Positions 18,727 through 27,158 of a stretch of 64,000 bases of DNA are shown here, in pieces. Location: NCBI RefSeq assembly GCF_003668575.1, contig NZ_RCVZ01000009.1, positions 62,001 through 126,000 of the forward strand. The letters are read 5' to 3'. The notes under the pieces were generated by a model that did not search any database, had not been told where the DNA came from, and saw only the letters and a list, made by a program, of their open reading frames with translations. Origin of the DNA: Falsibacillus albus. GTDB lineage: Bacteria; Bacillota; Bacilli; Bacillales; DSM-25281. The stretch's first letter is position 1. The number at the start of each line of letters is the position of its first letter. Position numbers and translations under genes: made by a program.

Positions 18727-18815
18727 CGCCCCTCGAAAAGCGAGCATCCTGCAGCGAAAATCAACCTTGCAGAAGTATTGATGAATAGCAACAAACTTTA
18801 CAAAAAGAGCCATAT
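18727..18815. repeat. 3' fragment of the GC-rich dispersed element
   Basis: Only the right end is present: CGCCCCTCGAAAAGCGAGC, then ATCCTGCAGCG and AAAATCAACC, followed by the AT-rich tail with TGATGAATAGCAACAAA. The same tail follows the copies at 56917 and 59598 and a degraded copy near 32768, which shows the element is longer than its GC-rich core. Confidence 0.7.
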
Positions 18816-18840
18816 AAATAAAACAAAGTGGGTGAAGAAC

Positions 18841-19383
18841 ATGATCGCAATGCAATATAAAGTGAAGCTGCCGAAGGATTATGATATGGAAATCATAAAG
18901 AAAAGGGTTCAAGACAACAGCCATAAAACCGATGGATTTCCAGGACTCAATTTTAAATTGTATTTAATCACGGAGACCAATCAGAACGAAAATCTGTATA
19001 ACTGCTATGCACCGCTGTATTTGTGGAATAACCATGAAGGAATGAACCAATTCATCTTTGAGGGCTACTTTGACAACATATTGCAGTCATTTGGCTGGCA
19101 GCAGATTCAAATCGGCGTCCCGTTGACCATCAACTTGGACGAAAACATTAATCAAATGAAATACGTCGTTGAATTATCAGGGAACATTTCTGAAAGGGGT
19201 TCATTAGGGAATACGCCATTTCCTTCTGCCACTGAATATGTGAAAAATGAACCTATTGGGGACCTGCTTGTATACAATCCCGACAAATGGGGATTCAGCC
19301 ATTTCGGCTTTTATCAGGAGCAGCCACAGATTGAGGTATCCAAACATTTGACAGTCTATGAGGTTTTGCATGTTTCACGATGA
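18841..19383 (+). CDS. DUF4865-family protein
   Basis: The 180-residue protein starts MIAMQYKVKLPKDYDMEII, characteristic of DUF4865, with GLNFKLYLITE and YAPLYLWNN further on. Function is unknown; the family looks like a small stress-related fold. The ATG at 18841 is chosen because the family begins there and GTGGGTGA precedes it; the longer upstream frame runs into a dispersed repeat. No signal peptide. Confidence 0.8.
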   Translation: MIAMQYKVKLPKDYDMEIIKKRVQDNSHKTDGFPGLNFKLYLITETNQNENLYNCYAPLYLWNNHEGMNQFIFEGYFDNILQSFGWQQIQIGVPLTINLDENINQMKYVVELSGNISERGSLGNTPFPSATEYVKNEPIGDLLVYNPDKWGFSHFGFYQEQPQIEVSKHLTVYEVLHVSR

Positions 19384-19492
19384 GTTGAATTGAGAAGTGA
19401 GTGAACATTGAATTCCCAACCTTCGGACATATGAAATGCTCTTTTGTAAATAATAAGGAAGATTGATAAAAAATTTATGTAGGAGGGTTCTT

Positions 19493-19651
19493 ATGCCAAA
19501 GGATCAGCAAACCAATCAAACTTCTGCGGCCAACATGACACCACCAACTTCCGGAACGAATCCACAGAAAGTAAAACAGGAAATTCAAAAAGACGTAAGT
19601 GAAGGAATCGGTGCCATGACTTCCCGAGAAGCTGGTGGGATGAGGGATTAA
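19493..19651 (+). CDS. small hydrophilic protein, unknown (SASP-like composition)
   Basis: Fifty-two residues rich in Gln, Asn, Thr, Ser and Lys, without hydrophobic segments, with AGGAGGG six bases upstream and a strong terminator downstream. Size, composition and Met/Gly/Glu content recall minor small acid-soluble spore proteins, but I cannot match it to a named one. The segment KVKQEIQKDVSEG could be helical. Promoter not assigned. Confidence 0.6.
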   Translation: MPKDQQTNQTSAANMTPPTSGTNPQKVKQEIQKDVSEGIGAMTSREAGGMRD

Positions 19652-19671
19652 AAGCAGTTGCAATAGATAAA

Positions 19672-19710
19672 AGCCTGTATCAGGTGCTATTTGATACAGG
19701 CTATTTTTAT
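19672..19710 (+). terminator. terminator after the 52-residue protein
   Basis: Perfect 11-base arms AGCCTGTATCA/TGATACAGGCT (19672-19682, 19692-19702) followed by ATTTTTAT. Confidence 0.9.
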
Positions 19711-19744
19711 AGAAGAAGTTTTTATGGGTTGCTTAAGGGGATAA

Positions 19745-19945
19745 GCGCCCGTTTGAGAGACGGCCCCTGAGAAACGGTCGCATAACAGGCCGAATAGAGC
19801 CCGTTAGAAAGTCGGCATCCGTCAAACGGTCGCATAACAGGTCGAGTAGCGCCTGTTTGAGAGGTGGCCCGCGGCAAACGGTAGCAAATCCATTCGAATA
19901 GCGCTCGTTTAAGTGACAGAACAAAGAAAACAGTCACTAATCCGG
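19745..19945. repeat. 52-bp tandem repeat, four units
   Basis: Units start at 19745, 19797, 19849 and 19901, exactly 52 bp apart, with consensus GCGCCCGTTTGAGAG..AAACGGTCGCATAACAGG..GAATA. The first three contain an internal inverted repeat CCGTTT..AAACGG; the fourth is degenerate. It lies between the small-protein terminator and the MMPL gene. No direct coding evidence. Confidence 0.88.
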
Positions 19946-20119
19946 GCTTACCGCCACCATGTGACAAGCGACAATCACAAATCCACCTGGTCTCTAGCAT
20001 CCACTCTTCACACTTTTTTATTTTTGTTTCATTTTTCATTTATGTTTCAATGCTAGGATTTTCGATATAGGTAATCTTAAGAGAAAAGCCAGTTGAAATC
20101 ATAAATGAGGTGTAGAAAA

Positions 20120-23100
20120 GTGAAGAGACTATTGAAGGTTCGTTGGTTGATTGCAGCAATTTGGCTGGCGGCCGTTGTGTTCCTGGCGATAAGCAGGCCG
20201 GATGTGGGGACGCTGGTGAGGGAAAAGGGGCAGCCGAAGATCCCCGATAATTATTCCTCTGTCCAGGCGAAGCATCTGCTCAATAAGTTCAACGATCACG
20301 CCAAGTCGGCGAAGAGCATGGATGTGATCGTCGTATTCCATGAGAAAAAGAAGATGACGTCCGAGCAGATCGACAATGTGAAGGAACAAGTGCAAAAGCT
20401 GAAGAAGGATGGCGACGAGTTAGGCGTGATCCGCAACCTGAATTCCTTCGATCAGCCGGAATCAAAGAATCAGCTTGTTTCCAAAGATGGCACGACCATC
20501 ATGGATGTCCTGACTGTCGATAAAAAAGACCGAAGTACGAATGAGGTACGGGAAGATTTCGAGAAAGAACTGAAGGGAAGCGATGTCCCTGTTTATTTGA
20601 CTGGGAATGAACTCATCAATGAGGATCAAATCAAAACGTCGCAAAGCGGTGTGAAAAAGACGGAATCGATCACCATCATTCTGATTATCGTGATCCTGAT
20701 CATTGTTTTTCGCTCGCCGATCACGCCGATCATTTCGCTCTTGACCGTCGGTGTGTCGTATATCGTTTCGTTCATTCTCGTCACCCTGCTCGTCAAGTAC
20801 ATGGACTTTCCTTTCTCCTCCATCACGCAGACCTTTATGATCCTCGTCTTGTTCGGAATCGGGACGGATTATAACATTTTGCTCTTGAGTAGATATAAAG
20901 AGGAATTGAGCAAAGGCGGAGGGAAGCTTGATGCCATTTCGGCCACGTATCGGACTGCCGGGAAGACGGTCTTTTTCAGCGGGTTGGCCGTCCTGGTCGG
21001 TTTCAGCATCCTGGTCTTGGCGGAGTTCTCCATTTTCAGGGCAGCCACAGCGGTCGCGATCGGCGTGCTGATCTTGATCGTCACCTTGTACAGCCTGCTG
21101 CCGATCTTTATGTCGATCATGGGGAAATGGATGTTCTGGCCAATGAAAGAGGCGCGCGGCCACAGCGAAAATAGACTATGGGGGGCGCTCGGCCGTTTCT
21201 CGCTAAGAAGGCCATTCATTTCGATCATCGTCATTTTATTGCTGGCGGTCCCGATCATCCTGAACTATCAGAATGCTTTGTCGTTCAACAGCTTGAAGGA
21301 AGTCGATCCATCCTATGAATCCGTGAAAGGCTTCGACATCCTTTCCGACGCTTTTTCACCGGGAAAAGCGATGCCGCTCACGGTCGTCGTGTCGTCCGAA
21401 AAGAAAATGGATTCGAATGACCGGCTTTCGGACATCGATGAACTCACCCAGAAGATATCCGAGGTGGATGGAGTCTCGAAAGTGTATGGACCGACGAGGC
21501 CAAAGGGAGAAAAGATCGAACAATTTTATATCCAGGATCAGCTCGGGTCCATCGATCAAGGCCTGGACAAATCCAACAAAGGGATTGAAGATATTTCAAA
21601 TGGATGGAAGGATGTCCAGAAGCAGCTTTCCTCCTCCAGTTCGGATAACCCGAATGCGGGCATCGATAAGCTCGTCAAAAGCACGTCGGACATGACGGAC
21701 AACCTTCACGCGGTTTCAGGCGCTTTGGAAAAAGTAAATAACGGAATTGCGAGCGGTGCACAAGGGGCAGAACAGATTCAGGGAGCGCTGGGACAGCTTG
21801 CCCAAAAGAGCAACGAGCTGAATGATTCAACGATCCAATTGCTTTCTTCCTATCGAAAACTGCAGAGCGGCTATTCGGAGCTGTCAACCCGCTATGCAAG
21901 CTTCCAATCGCAGTTTTCAACACTGAAAAATATCTCGGGACAAATGCAGAATTCGATCGCAGCCCTTAAATCCGGGCACCCGGAGCTGCAGAATGATCCG
22001 AATATGAGGTCACTGGAGTCGAATGCAAAACAGCTGGGGATGCTGTCGGATAAAATGGCGGGGGCCATGAAGCAGCTGAACACACAAATGAATACGCTGA
22101 ATCAATCGTTCAAAAAAGCGGATGAGGGACTGACAGCGCTCACAAACGGGCAGGAAGAACTCTCCAAGGCGAATGCCAAAATTCAAGAATCGAGCGGCGA
22201 ACTGGCGAACGGTCTGAAATCCGGAAGCAATGGACAGAAGCAGATCGTTCAAAACCTCGGCAAAATGGAAAACGGATTGGTTCAGATCAATAACGGACAA
22301 AAGCAATTGCAGGATAAGCTGAGCGGCCTGTCTTCCCAGATGCAAGGTCTTGATCAAGGACTGACGAAAAGCATCGACGGATTGAATCAAGTGTCGAGCG
22401 GACTGGAAAGTACGTCAGATTACTTTAAAGAAGTCGAAAAGAAAAACGTCACTTCATCCGTCTTCTATGTCCCGGAGGATGCGAAAAATGGCGACTTCCA
22501 AAAGTCGCTTGACGCTTATATGACAAAGGACAGAAAAGACTTTAAGCTCACAGTGGAATTGACGAAGGACCCTTATTCCAAAGAAGCGATCCATGTGGTG
22601 GATAACATTCAAAAAGAATTGAATCAAGAACTTGATTCGAGCCACCTTAAAGGCAGCAAGACGGGGATCGGCGGCGTCTCTTCGATTAATCGCGATCTTG
22701 ACAGCATGTCAAGTAAAGACTTCTCCCGCACGGTGATGCTGATGCTGATCGGGATCTTCCTGATTCTCATCATCATCTTAAGGCGATTTTGGATCCCGGT
22801 GTTTATCATCATATCACTGGTCGGGTCCTACTTTACCGCGATTTCGATCACCGAATGGATCATCGTGAGCCTAACCGGCAAAGAGGGCTTAAGCTGGACC
22901 GTCCCATTCTTTGCCTTCATCATGATCGTCGCACTCGGAGTAGACTACAGCATCTTTTTAATGCTGCGCTATAAGGAACACGAGAATATGCCGCCCAAAG
23001 AAGGGTTATTGCTCGCAATGAAACGAATTGGCGGTGTCGTCATCTCGGCTGCGATCATCCTGTGCGGTACATTCGCCGCCGTCTATCCATCCGGCGTTCC

Positions 23101-23245
23101 GGCACTCGTACAAATCGCATCAATCGTCATCATCGCCTTGCTCCTTTTGGCATTCGGATGTTTGCCGATTTTCATCCCGGCGCTCATGGCCATTCAATTG
23201 AAGTGGACGCGGTCCGATACGAGAATGGAGGACAGGGGGAAGTAG
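20120..23245 (+). CDS. MMPL/RND-superfamily transporter with long central extracellular region
   Basis: A 1041-residue transporter. TM1 is at the N-terminus (about 8-26), followed by an exterior domain, a helix block at about 185-350 (FGIGTDYNILLLSRY is the MMPL signature), a TM near 370-390, a long Gln/Ser/Asn-rich coiled-coil region (about 460-780) with heptad-like QLxxKSNELNDSTIQLL segments, and a last helix block (about 870-1035, with VALGVDYSIFLMLRY). MMPL proteins export lipids, peptides or siderophores. The GTG at 20120 is favoured by GAGGTG seven bases upstream; the ATG at 20105 lies upstream of that site. Confidence 0.88.
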   Translation: MKRLLKVRWLIAAIWLAAVVFLAISRPDVGTLVREKGQPKIPDNYSSVQAKHLLNKFNDHAKSAKSMDVIVVFHEKKKMTSEQIDNVKEQVQKLKKDGDELGVIRNLNSFDQPESKNQLVSKDGTTIMDVLTVDKKDRSTNEVREDFEKELKGSDVPVYLTGNELINEDQIKTSQSGVKKTESITIILIIVILIIVFRSPITPIISLLTVGVSYIVSFILVTLLVKYMDFPFSSITQTFMILVLFGIGTDYNILLLSRYKEELSKGGGKLDAISATYRTAGKTVFFSGLAVLVGFSILVLAEFSIFRAATAVAIGVLILIVTLYSLLPIFMSIMGKWMFWPMKEARGHSENRLWGALGRFSLRRPFISIIVILLLAVPIILNYQNALSFNSLKEVDPSYESVKGFDILSDAFSPGKAMPLTVVVSSEKKMDSNDRLSDIDELTQKISEVDGVSKVYGPTRPKGEKIEQFYIQDQLGSIDQGLDKSNKGIEDISNGWKDVQKQLSSSSSDNPNAGIDKLVKSTSDMTDNLHAVSGALEKVNNGIASGAQGAEQIQGALGQLAQKSNELNDSTIQLLSSYRKLQSGYSELSTRYASFQSQFSTLKNISGQMQNSIAALKSGHPELQNDPNMRSLESNAKQLGMLSDKMAGAMKQLNTQMNTLNQSFKKADEGLTALTNGQEELSKANAKIQESSGELANGLKSGSNGQKQIVQNLGKMENGLVQINNGQKQLQDKLSGLSSQMQGLDQGLTKSIDGLNQVSSGLESTSDYFKEVEKKNVTSSVFYVPEDAKNGDFQKSLDAYMTKDRKDFKLTVELTKDPYSKEAIHVVDNIQKELNQELDSSHLKGSKTGIGGVSSINRDLDSMSSKDFSRTVMLMLIGIFLILIIILRRFWIPVFIIISLVGSYFTAISITEWIIVSLTGKEGLSWTVPFFAFIMIVALGVDYSIFLMLRYKEHENMPPKEGLLLAMKRIGGVVISAAIILCGTFAAVYPSGVPALVQIASIVIIALLLLAFGCLPIFIPALMAIQLKWTRSDTRMEDRGK

Positions 23246-23259
23246 CTCCAACAAAAAAC

Positions 23260-23349
23260 TGTGGATAAAGTTTGCAAGAAAATTTGAGGGATATCCCCAA
23301 ATTTTCTGACTTTATCCACTATTTGTGTGTATCTAGTGAGTTATCCACT
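23260..23349. repeat. DnaA-box hairpin element, copy 1
   Basis: Contains TGTGGATAA (23260-23268, exact DnaA box in reverse), TTATCCACT at 23312-23320 and again at 23341-23349. The outer GTGGATAAAGT/ACTTTATCCAC arms and an inner AAATTTGaGGG/CCCCAAATTT stem fold into one long hairpin after the MMPL gene. A near-identical copy is at 24051, in the same orientation. Confidence 0.75.
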
Positions 23350-23489
23350 GTTTGAATATTAAAACGTGGTACAACGAAAAAGAACCTGTCGCACTTTCCC
23401 TTTAACATGTTACACTAGTAATTTAATGGGCATTTAGTTACTTAAAAAGACGATTTGCCTTGCCGATCGTCAATTTTGGAGGCTTACAA

Positions 23490-24005
23490 ATGGATATGAA
23501 TAATAATGATATCTTAATTCGCTTAAGGTATGCATTGGATATAAAGAATACGGAGATGCTGGAGATTTTTAAGCTTGGAGGCGTTGATGTCACACGCGAA
23601 GAGTTGTCAAAGCTGATGACAAAAACGACCGACAGCGAAGTGGATGATATTTTGGATGAAGAGAGCAATGAATGCAGCAATGTTATGCTGGAGTCCTTTT
23701 TGAATGGCCTGATCATTTTTAAAAGAGGGAAGCAAAAGCCGAAACCGGGACAGCCTGAACGTCCACCGATGATGATTCAGGATGATCGCAGTGTGAATAA
23801 TGTGATGCTTAAGAAAGTGAAAATCGCATTGTCTTTAACAAGTGAGGATGTGCTGGATATTCTGGAAGATGCCGGAGTCATCATCCGAAAAAGCGAATTA
23901 AGCGCACTCTTTCGAAAAGAAGGACATGTCAATTATGTCGAATGCGGCGATCGATACGCAAGGAATTTCTTAAAAGGGCTGGCTATGAGATATAGGGAGA
24001 ATTAA
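23490..24005 (+). CDS. DUF1456-family protein (E. coli YehS-like)
   Basis: The 171-residue protein consists of two homologous halves, each with NNDxLxRLRYAL-like and ESFLNGLxIFKRGK/RNFLKGLAMRYR motifs, as in DUF1456/YehS. Function unknown; the duplicated helical module is compatible with nucleic-acid or protein binding. The ATG at 23490 has GGAGG seven bases upstream. The gene is bracketed on both sides by directly repeated DnaA-box hairpins (23260 and 24051), as if it formed a cassette. Confidence 0.88.
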   Translation: MDMNNNDILIRLRYALDIKNTEMLEIFKLGGVDVTREELSKLMTKTTDSEVDDILDEESNECSNVMLESFLNGLIIFKRGKQKPKPGQPERPPMMIQDDRSVNNVMLKKVKIALSLTSEDVLDILEDAGVIIRKSELSALFRKEGHVNYVECGDRYARNFLKGLAMRYREN

Positions 24006-24050
24006 GTGCCCCGCAGAGATTACTCACAACTGAAATATATAGAACCCCAT

Positions 24051-24140
24051 TGTGGATAAAGTTTGTATAGGAAATTGAGGGATATCCCCAAATTTTCAGA
24101 CTTTATCCACTTTTTTTGTGTATATGTACAGTTATCCACC
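24051..24140. repeat. DnaA-box hairpin element, copy 2
   Basis: TGTGGATAA (24051-24059), TTATCCACT (24103-24111) and TTATCCACC (24132-24140) in the order seen at 23260, with the same nested hairpin GAGGGATATCCCC at its tip. TTTTTTT follows the outer stem here, so it can also terminate the DUF1456 transcript. Confidence 0.75.
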
Positions 24141-24263
24141 GATTACAACGGAGCGTGTTGTCACTTTTTAAAGCGTATTTGCCGCCAACTGTTCTCAATG
24201 GAAGTAACTTATGATAAATTTGGTTTATCAGAATTTTCCAATTGGCATAGGGGGCAATAAGAT

Positions 24264-24509
24264 ATGAATAAGTTTGGGGTTTTGTCTGTTCTAATGGTGC
24301 TGATCAGTTTATTTGCGTTTTTTATCCTGAGAGGCCCGAATGCGGATCTATCGTTAATCATCATCATTTTAGGTTCACTGTCACTGCTCGGAATAATATC
24401 GGCGGTAATTTCAAAAAGGTGGCTATCAGGGATAGTCGGTGTATTAACGAATGGGGTGGTGCTGGTATTTGTGTATTTCTTATTGTTGGCGAAAGGAATA
24501 GGCGGGTAA
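24264..24509 (+). CDS. small polytopic membrane protein, unknown function
   Basis: Eighty-one residues with three hydrophobic segments (about 4-23, 29-49, 55-77) and almost no soluble part. An AGGGGG site precedes the ATG at 24264. No family recognised. It lies 91 bases upstream of the ComB-like gene on the same strand. Confidence 0.65.
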   Translation: MNKFGVLSVLMVLISLFAFFILRGPNADLSLIIIILGSLSLLGIISAVISKRWLSGIVGVLTNGVVLVFVYFLLLAKGIGG

Positions 24510-24600
24510 ATTGCACATATGGGAACTTCAACATAAATGGGGTTCTCTTTCTTTATGATCATAATCGATAAAACAATTAGGCAGGGGAGAGGTTGTTTAT

Positions 24601-25335
24601 ATGACGGATGCAGTATTTAATCAAAGCCCACACAAAGTTCGATTCGAGTGGGGAGCAGAGGGAGTTCGGTGCTTGGCTCCATTATCGGATGTGGTCGTCC
24701 TGATCGATGTTCTTTCGTTCACGACGTGTGTTGACATTGCATGTTCCAGAGAAGCGTTAGTATTTCCATATCGCTACAAAGACAAGTCTGCCGAATTATT
24801 TGCCAAGTCCAATGGTGCCCTTTTAGCTAAAAAACGTGGTCAAACTCCGTCTCTTTCTCCAGGTTCGTTGGTCGAGCTGGACCAAGAAGCCCGGATCGTA
24901 TTACCCTCTCCAAATGGTTCAACATGCACCGTGATCGCCAAGGAGTCGAATGCTTGTACCATTGCTGGAAGTCTGCGGAATGCCTTTGCCGTAACCACCT
25001 ATATTAAACATCATTATCCGGACAAAGTTGTCAGTGTCATTGCATGTGGTGAACTGTGGCCAAGTGGTGCGCTGCGGCCGAGTATTGAGGATTTGATTGG
25101 AGCGGGAGCCATTCTTAGCCAATTTGACCAATCAAACCTTTCTCCGGAAGCGAAGGTTGCTGTGAGTGCCTTCAAATTTGCTGAACATGATATGAGAGCG
25201 GTTTTGATGGATTGTTCATCTGGCCGTGAACTGATAGAAAAAGGTTTTCCTGACGATGTTTCGATGGCAAGTGAACTGAATGCAAGCCAAACCGTTCCTG
25301 TATTTTGTGATGGGGCATATAAGCGATTTATTTAA
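24601..25335 (+). CDS. ComB-like 2-phosphosulfolactate phosphatase family protein
   Basis: The 244-residue protein matches the ComB fold: VVLIDVLSFTTCVDIA near residue 30, the LPSPNGSTCT motif near 101 and ACGELWPSGALRPSIEDLIGAGAI near 149. ComB hydrolyses 2-phosphosulfolactate in coenzyme M synthesis; bacterial homologues occur where sulfolactate is produced or used, including in sporulating bacilli. It stands alone here, so the in vivo substrate is open. The ATG at 24601 follows GGGGAGAGG. Confidence 0.82.
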   Translation: MTDAVFNQSPHKVRFEWGAEGVRCLAPLSDVVVLIDVLSFTTCVDIACSREALVFPYRYKDKSAELFAKSNGALLAKKRGQTPSLSPGSLVELDQEARIVLPSPNGSTCTVIAKESNACTIAGSLRNAFAVTTYIKHHYPDKVVSVIACGELWPSGALRPSIEDLIGAGAILSQFDQSNLSPEAKVAVSAFKFAEHDMRAVLMDCSSGRELIEKGFPDDVSMASELNASQTVPVFCDGAYKRFI

Positions 25336-25366
25336 GGATCACTTGTCATGTTTATTGGGCAAGATC

Positions 25367-25477
25367 TGTCGTGGAATGTCGAATAATCGATAAATCGGGA
25401 TTTTCGCAGATATAATTAATATTTCGCAGATATATTTATAATTTCGAAGATAAATGTAGTGATTTCGCAGATATCCT
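25367..25477. repeat. dispersed TTTCGTAGATA element, copy 3
   Basis: Head GTCGAATAATCGATAAATCGGG-type (split over 25378-25400), then units with C bases at 25405, 25425, 25445 and 25466 (20, 20, 21 bp), ending GATATCC. No CCATCA array follows this copy. Confidence 0.85.
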
Positions 25478-25573
25478 TCAATAGTCTGCAGCTGATGAAT
25501 GAGAAATGGCGGACATTCCATTAAAAGAATCGCTATCTATCGAACATCACTATTGTTTTCTCAAAATTAAGCT

Positions 25574-25804
25574 CTATCTCTTGTCATCGAAAGAAGAAAG
25601 AGCTTCTTTTTGCTTTCTAATAGGAAGTATATACGATTCAATGATCGCCCAGATACCAACAATCATCAGGATATAGGGCGTAATTTTACTGAATTCCCCT
25701 CTGAAAAAGAAGTATCGAAATGCCGTATAAAAGCTCAAAAGAAATAAAAATGGTGTCAGTGTCTTCCAAATAATCGTTAAAACTCTTTCTAGCTTCTTAT
25801 TCAT
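25574..25804 (-). CDS. small membrane protein, unknown function
   Basis: Seventy-six residues with two hydrophobic segments (about 11-32 and 39-60) and a charged C-terminal tail, KQKEALSSFDDKR. GAGGAG is seven bases upstream of the ATG at 25804. No family recognised; monocistronic. Confidence 0.65.
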   Translation of the reverse strand: MNKKLERVLTIIWKTLTPFLFLLSFYTAFRYFFFRGEFSKITPYILMIVGIWAIIESYILPIRKQKEALSSFDDKR

Positions 25805-26068
25805 AACCCTACTCCTCTTTTTTACCTTCGCCACATAATCGAGTGACATCTTCGTGGTCTGCCACAGAAAGTTTTTTATCCCTAGAGTTTATCTATCCTT
25901 ACTCAAATGAAAGCAGTCAATATTAATAAAATACCATAAATAGTAAATGGGTTAACACATTTAAACAAAACAAAATCAATCGTCCTGGTTATCGCACAAG
26001 TATTTTCTTCGCATTCTTCTCATAAATCTTTATTGATGCCTTTTACATTCAAGGGGGGATCATTTGTG

Positions 26069-27157
26069 ATGATGACGCTCAGTTTATGCATGATTGTGCG
26101 GAATGAGGAAAAGGTGTTGGGGAGATGCCTCGATTCGATAAAAGGTTTGGTGGATGAAATCAATATCATTGACACTGGCTCAACGGATGGAACGAAGGAA
26201 GTGGCTTCGAAATATACGGATCGGGTTTTTGATTTTAAGTGGATCGATGATTTTGCGGCTGCGCGGAATTATTCGTTCAGTAAAGCGACGAAGGATTTTA
26301 TCATGTGGCTCGATGCGGATGATGTGATGGTGGAAGGGGATTATGATAAGTTTGCGGCCTTGAAGGTGTTTTTGCGGGACGATGTGGATGCGGTGTCGAT
26401 GCCGTATATTTTGGCTCAGAATGAAAAAGGAATTGTCACACAAAGTGTCAGAAGGAACAGGATTGTGAAAAGGAGCAATGGATTTCCTTGGATTGGTGCT
26501 GTCCATGAATATTTAGAGGTAGGGGGCAATATCATCTCCAGTGATATTCATGTGGTTCATCAGAGCCAGAAAACTGGCGTCAGTACCCGCAATTTGGACA
26601 TTTATGAAAAGATGCTTGCTGATGGAAGGGAGTTTACGCCGCGCGATTTGTACTATTATGCGAATGAATGTGTCGATCACAAGCTACATGAACGGGCCAT
26701 TGAGTACTATCAAAAGTTTCTTGATACCGGGGAGGGATGGGTGGAGGATTGTATCAGTTCTTGTGCCAAAATGGCGGACTGCTACTTGGCGCTGGACGAC
26801 CAGGATGGTGCGGTCGATCAGATTTTGAAGTCTTTTAAATATGATATTCCACGGGCAGACCAATGCTGCAGGCTTGGATTTATCCACTTATCAAGAGAAG
26901 AGTATGAAAAGGCTGTATTTTGGTATGAGGTCGCTGTGAATCTGGATTATGAAGCGGCAAAAGCAAAAGGGGGCTTCCTGAATCATAATTGTTATACGTG
27001 GCTGCCTCATTTGCAGCTGTGTGTCTGCTACTACCGCCTTGGGCAGATCGAAAAGGCGATACATCATAATCAAATCGCCAAAGCGTTCGACCCCACGAAT
27101 CGGATGGTTTTATATAATGAGGAATATTTTCAGTCGTTGACAGAACGGGAGGAGTAA
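26069..27157 (+). CDS. family 2 glycosyltransferase with C-terminal TPR region
   Basis: The 362-residue protein begins with a GT-A domain: LSLCMIVRNEEKVLGRCLDS, IIDTGSTDGT and the metal-binding WLDADD. From about residue 205 it consists of TPR-like repeats (HERAIEYYQKFLDTG, YEKAVFWYEVAV, IEKAIHHNQIAKAFDP). The same GT2-plus-TPR architecture is seen in SunS-type peptide glycosyltransferases and in enzymes glycosylating surface proteins. Start choice: ATG 26069 or GTG 26066 after AAGGGGGG. It is one base from the next glycosyltransferase gene and faces a collagen-like protein, its likely acceptor. Confidence 0.9.
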   Translation: MMTLSLCMIVRNEEKVLGRCLDSIKGLVDEINIIDTGSTDGTKEVASKYTDRVFDFKWIDDFAAARNYSFSKATKDFIMWLDADDVMVEGDYDKFAALKVFLRDDVDAVSMPYILAQNEKGIVTQSVRRNRIVKRSNGFPWIGAVHEYLEVGGNIISSDIHVVHQSQKTGVSTRNLDIYEKMLADGREFTPRDLYYYANECVDHKLHERAIEYYQKFLDTGEGWVEDCISSCAKMADCYLALDDQDGAVDQILKSFKYDIPRADQCCRLGFIHLSREEYEKAVFWYEVAVNLDYEAAKAKGGFLNHNCYTWLPHLQLCVCYYRLGQIEKAIHHNQIAKAFDPTNRMVLYNEEYFQSLTEREE

Positions 27158-27158
27158 T

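Noticed and set aside
20462-21163. 233-residue minus-strand frame inside the MMPL gene
   Set aside because: Antisense shadow with low-complexity charged sequence and no ribosome binding site; the sense strand is a clear MMPL protein.
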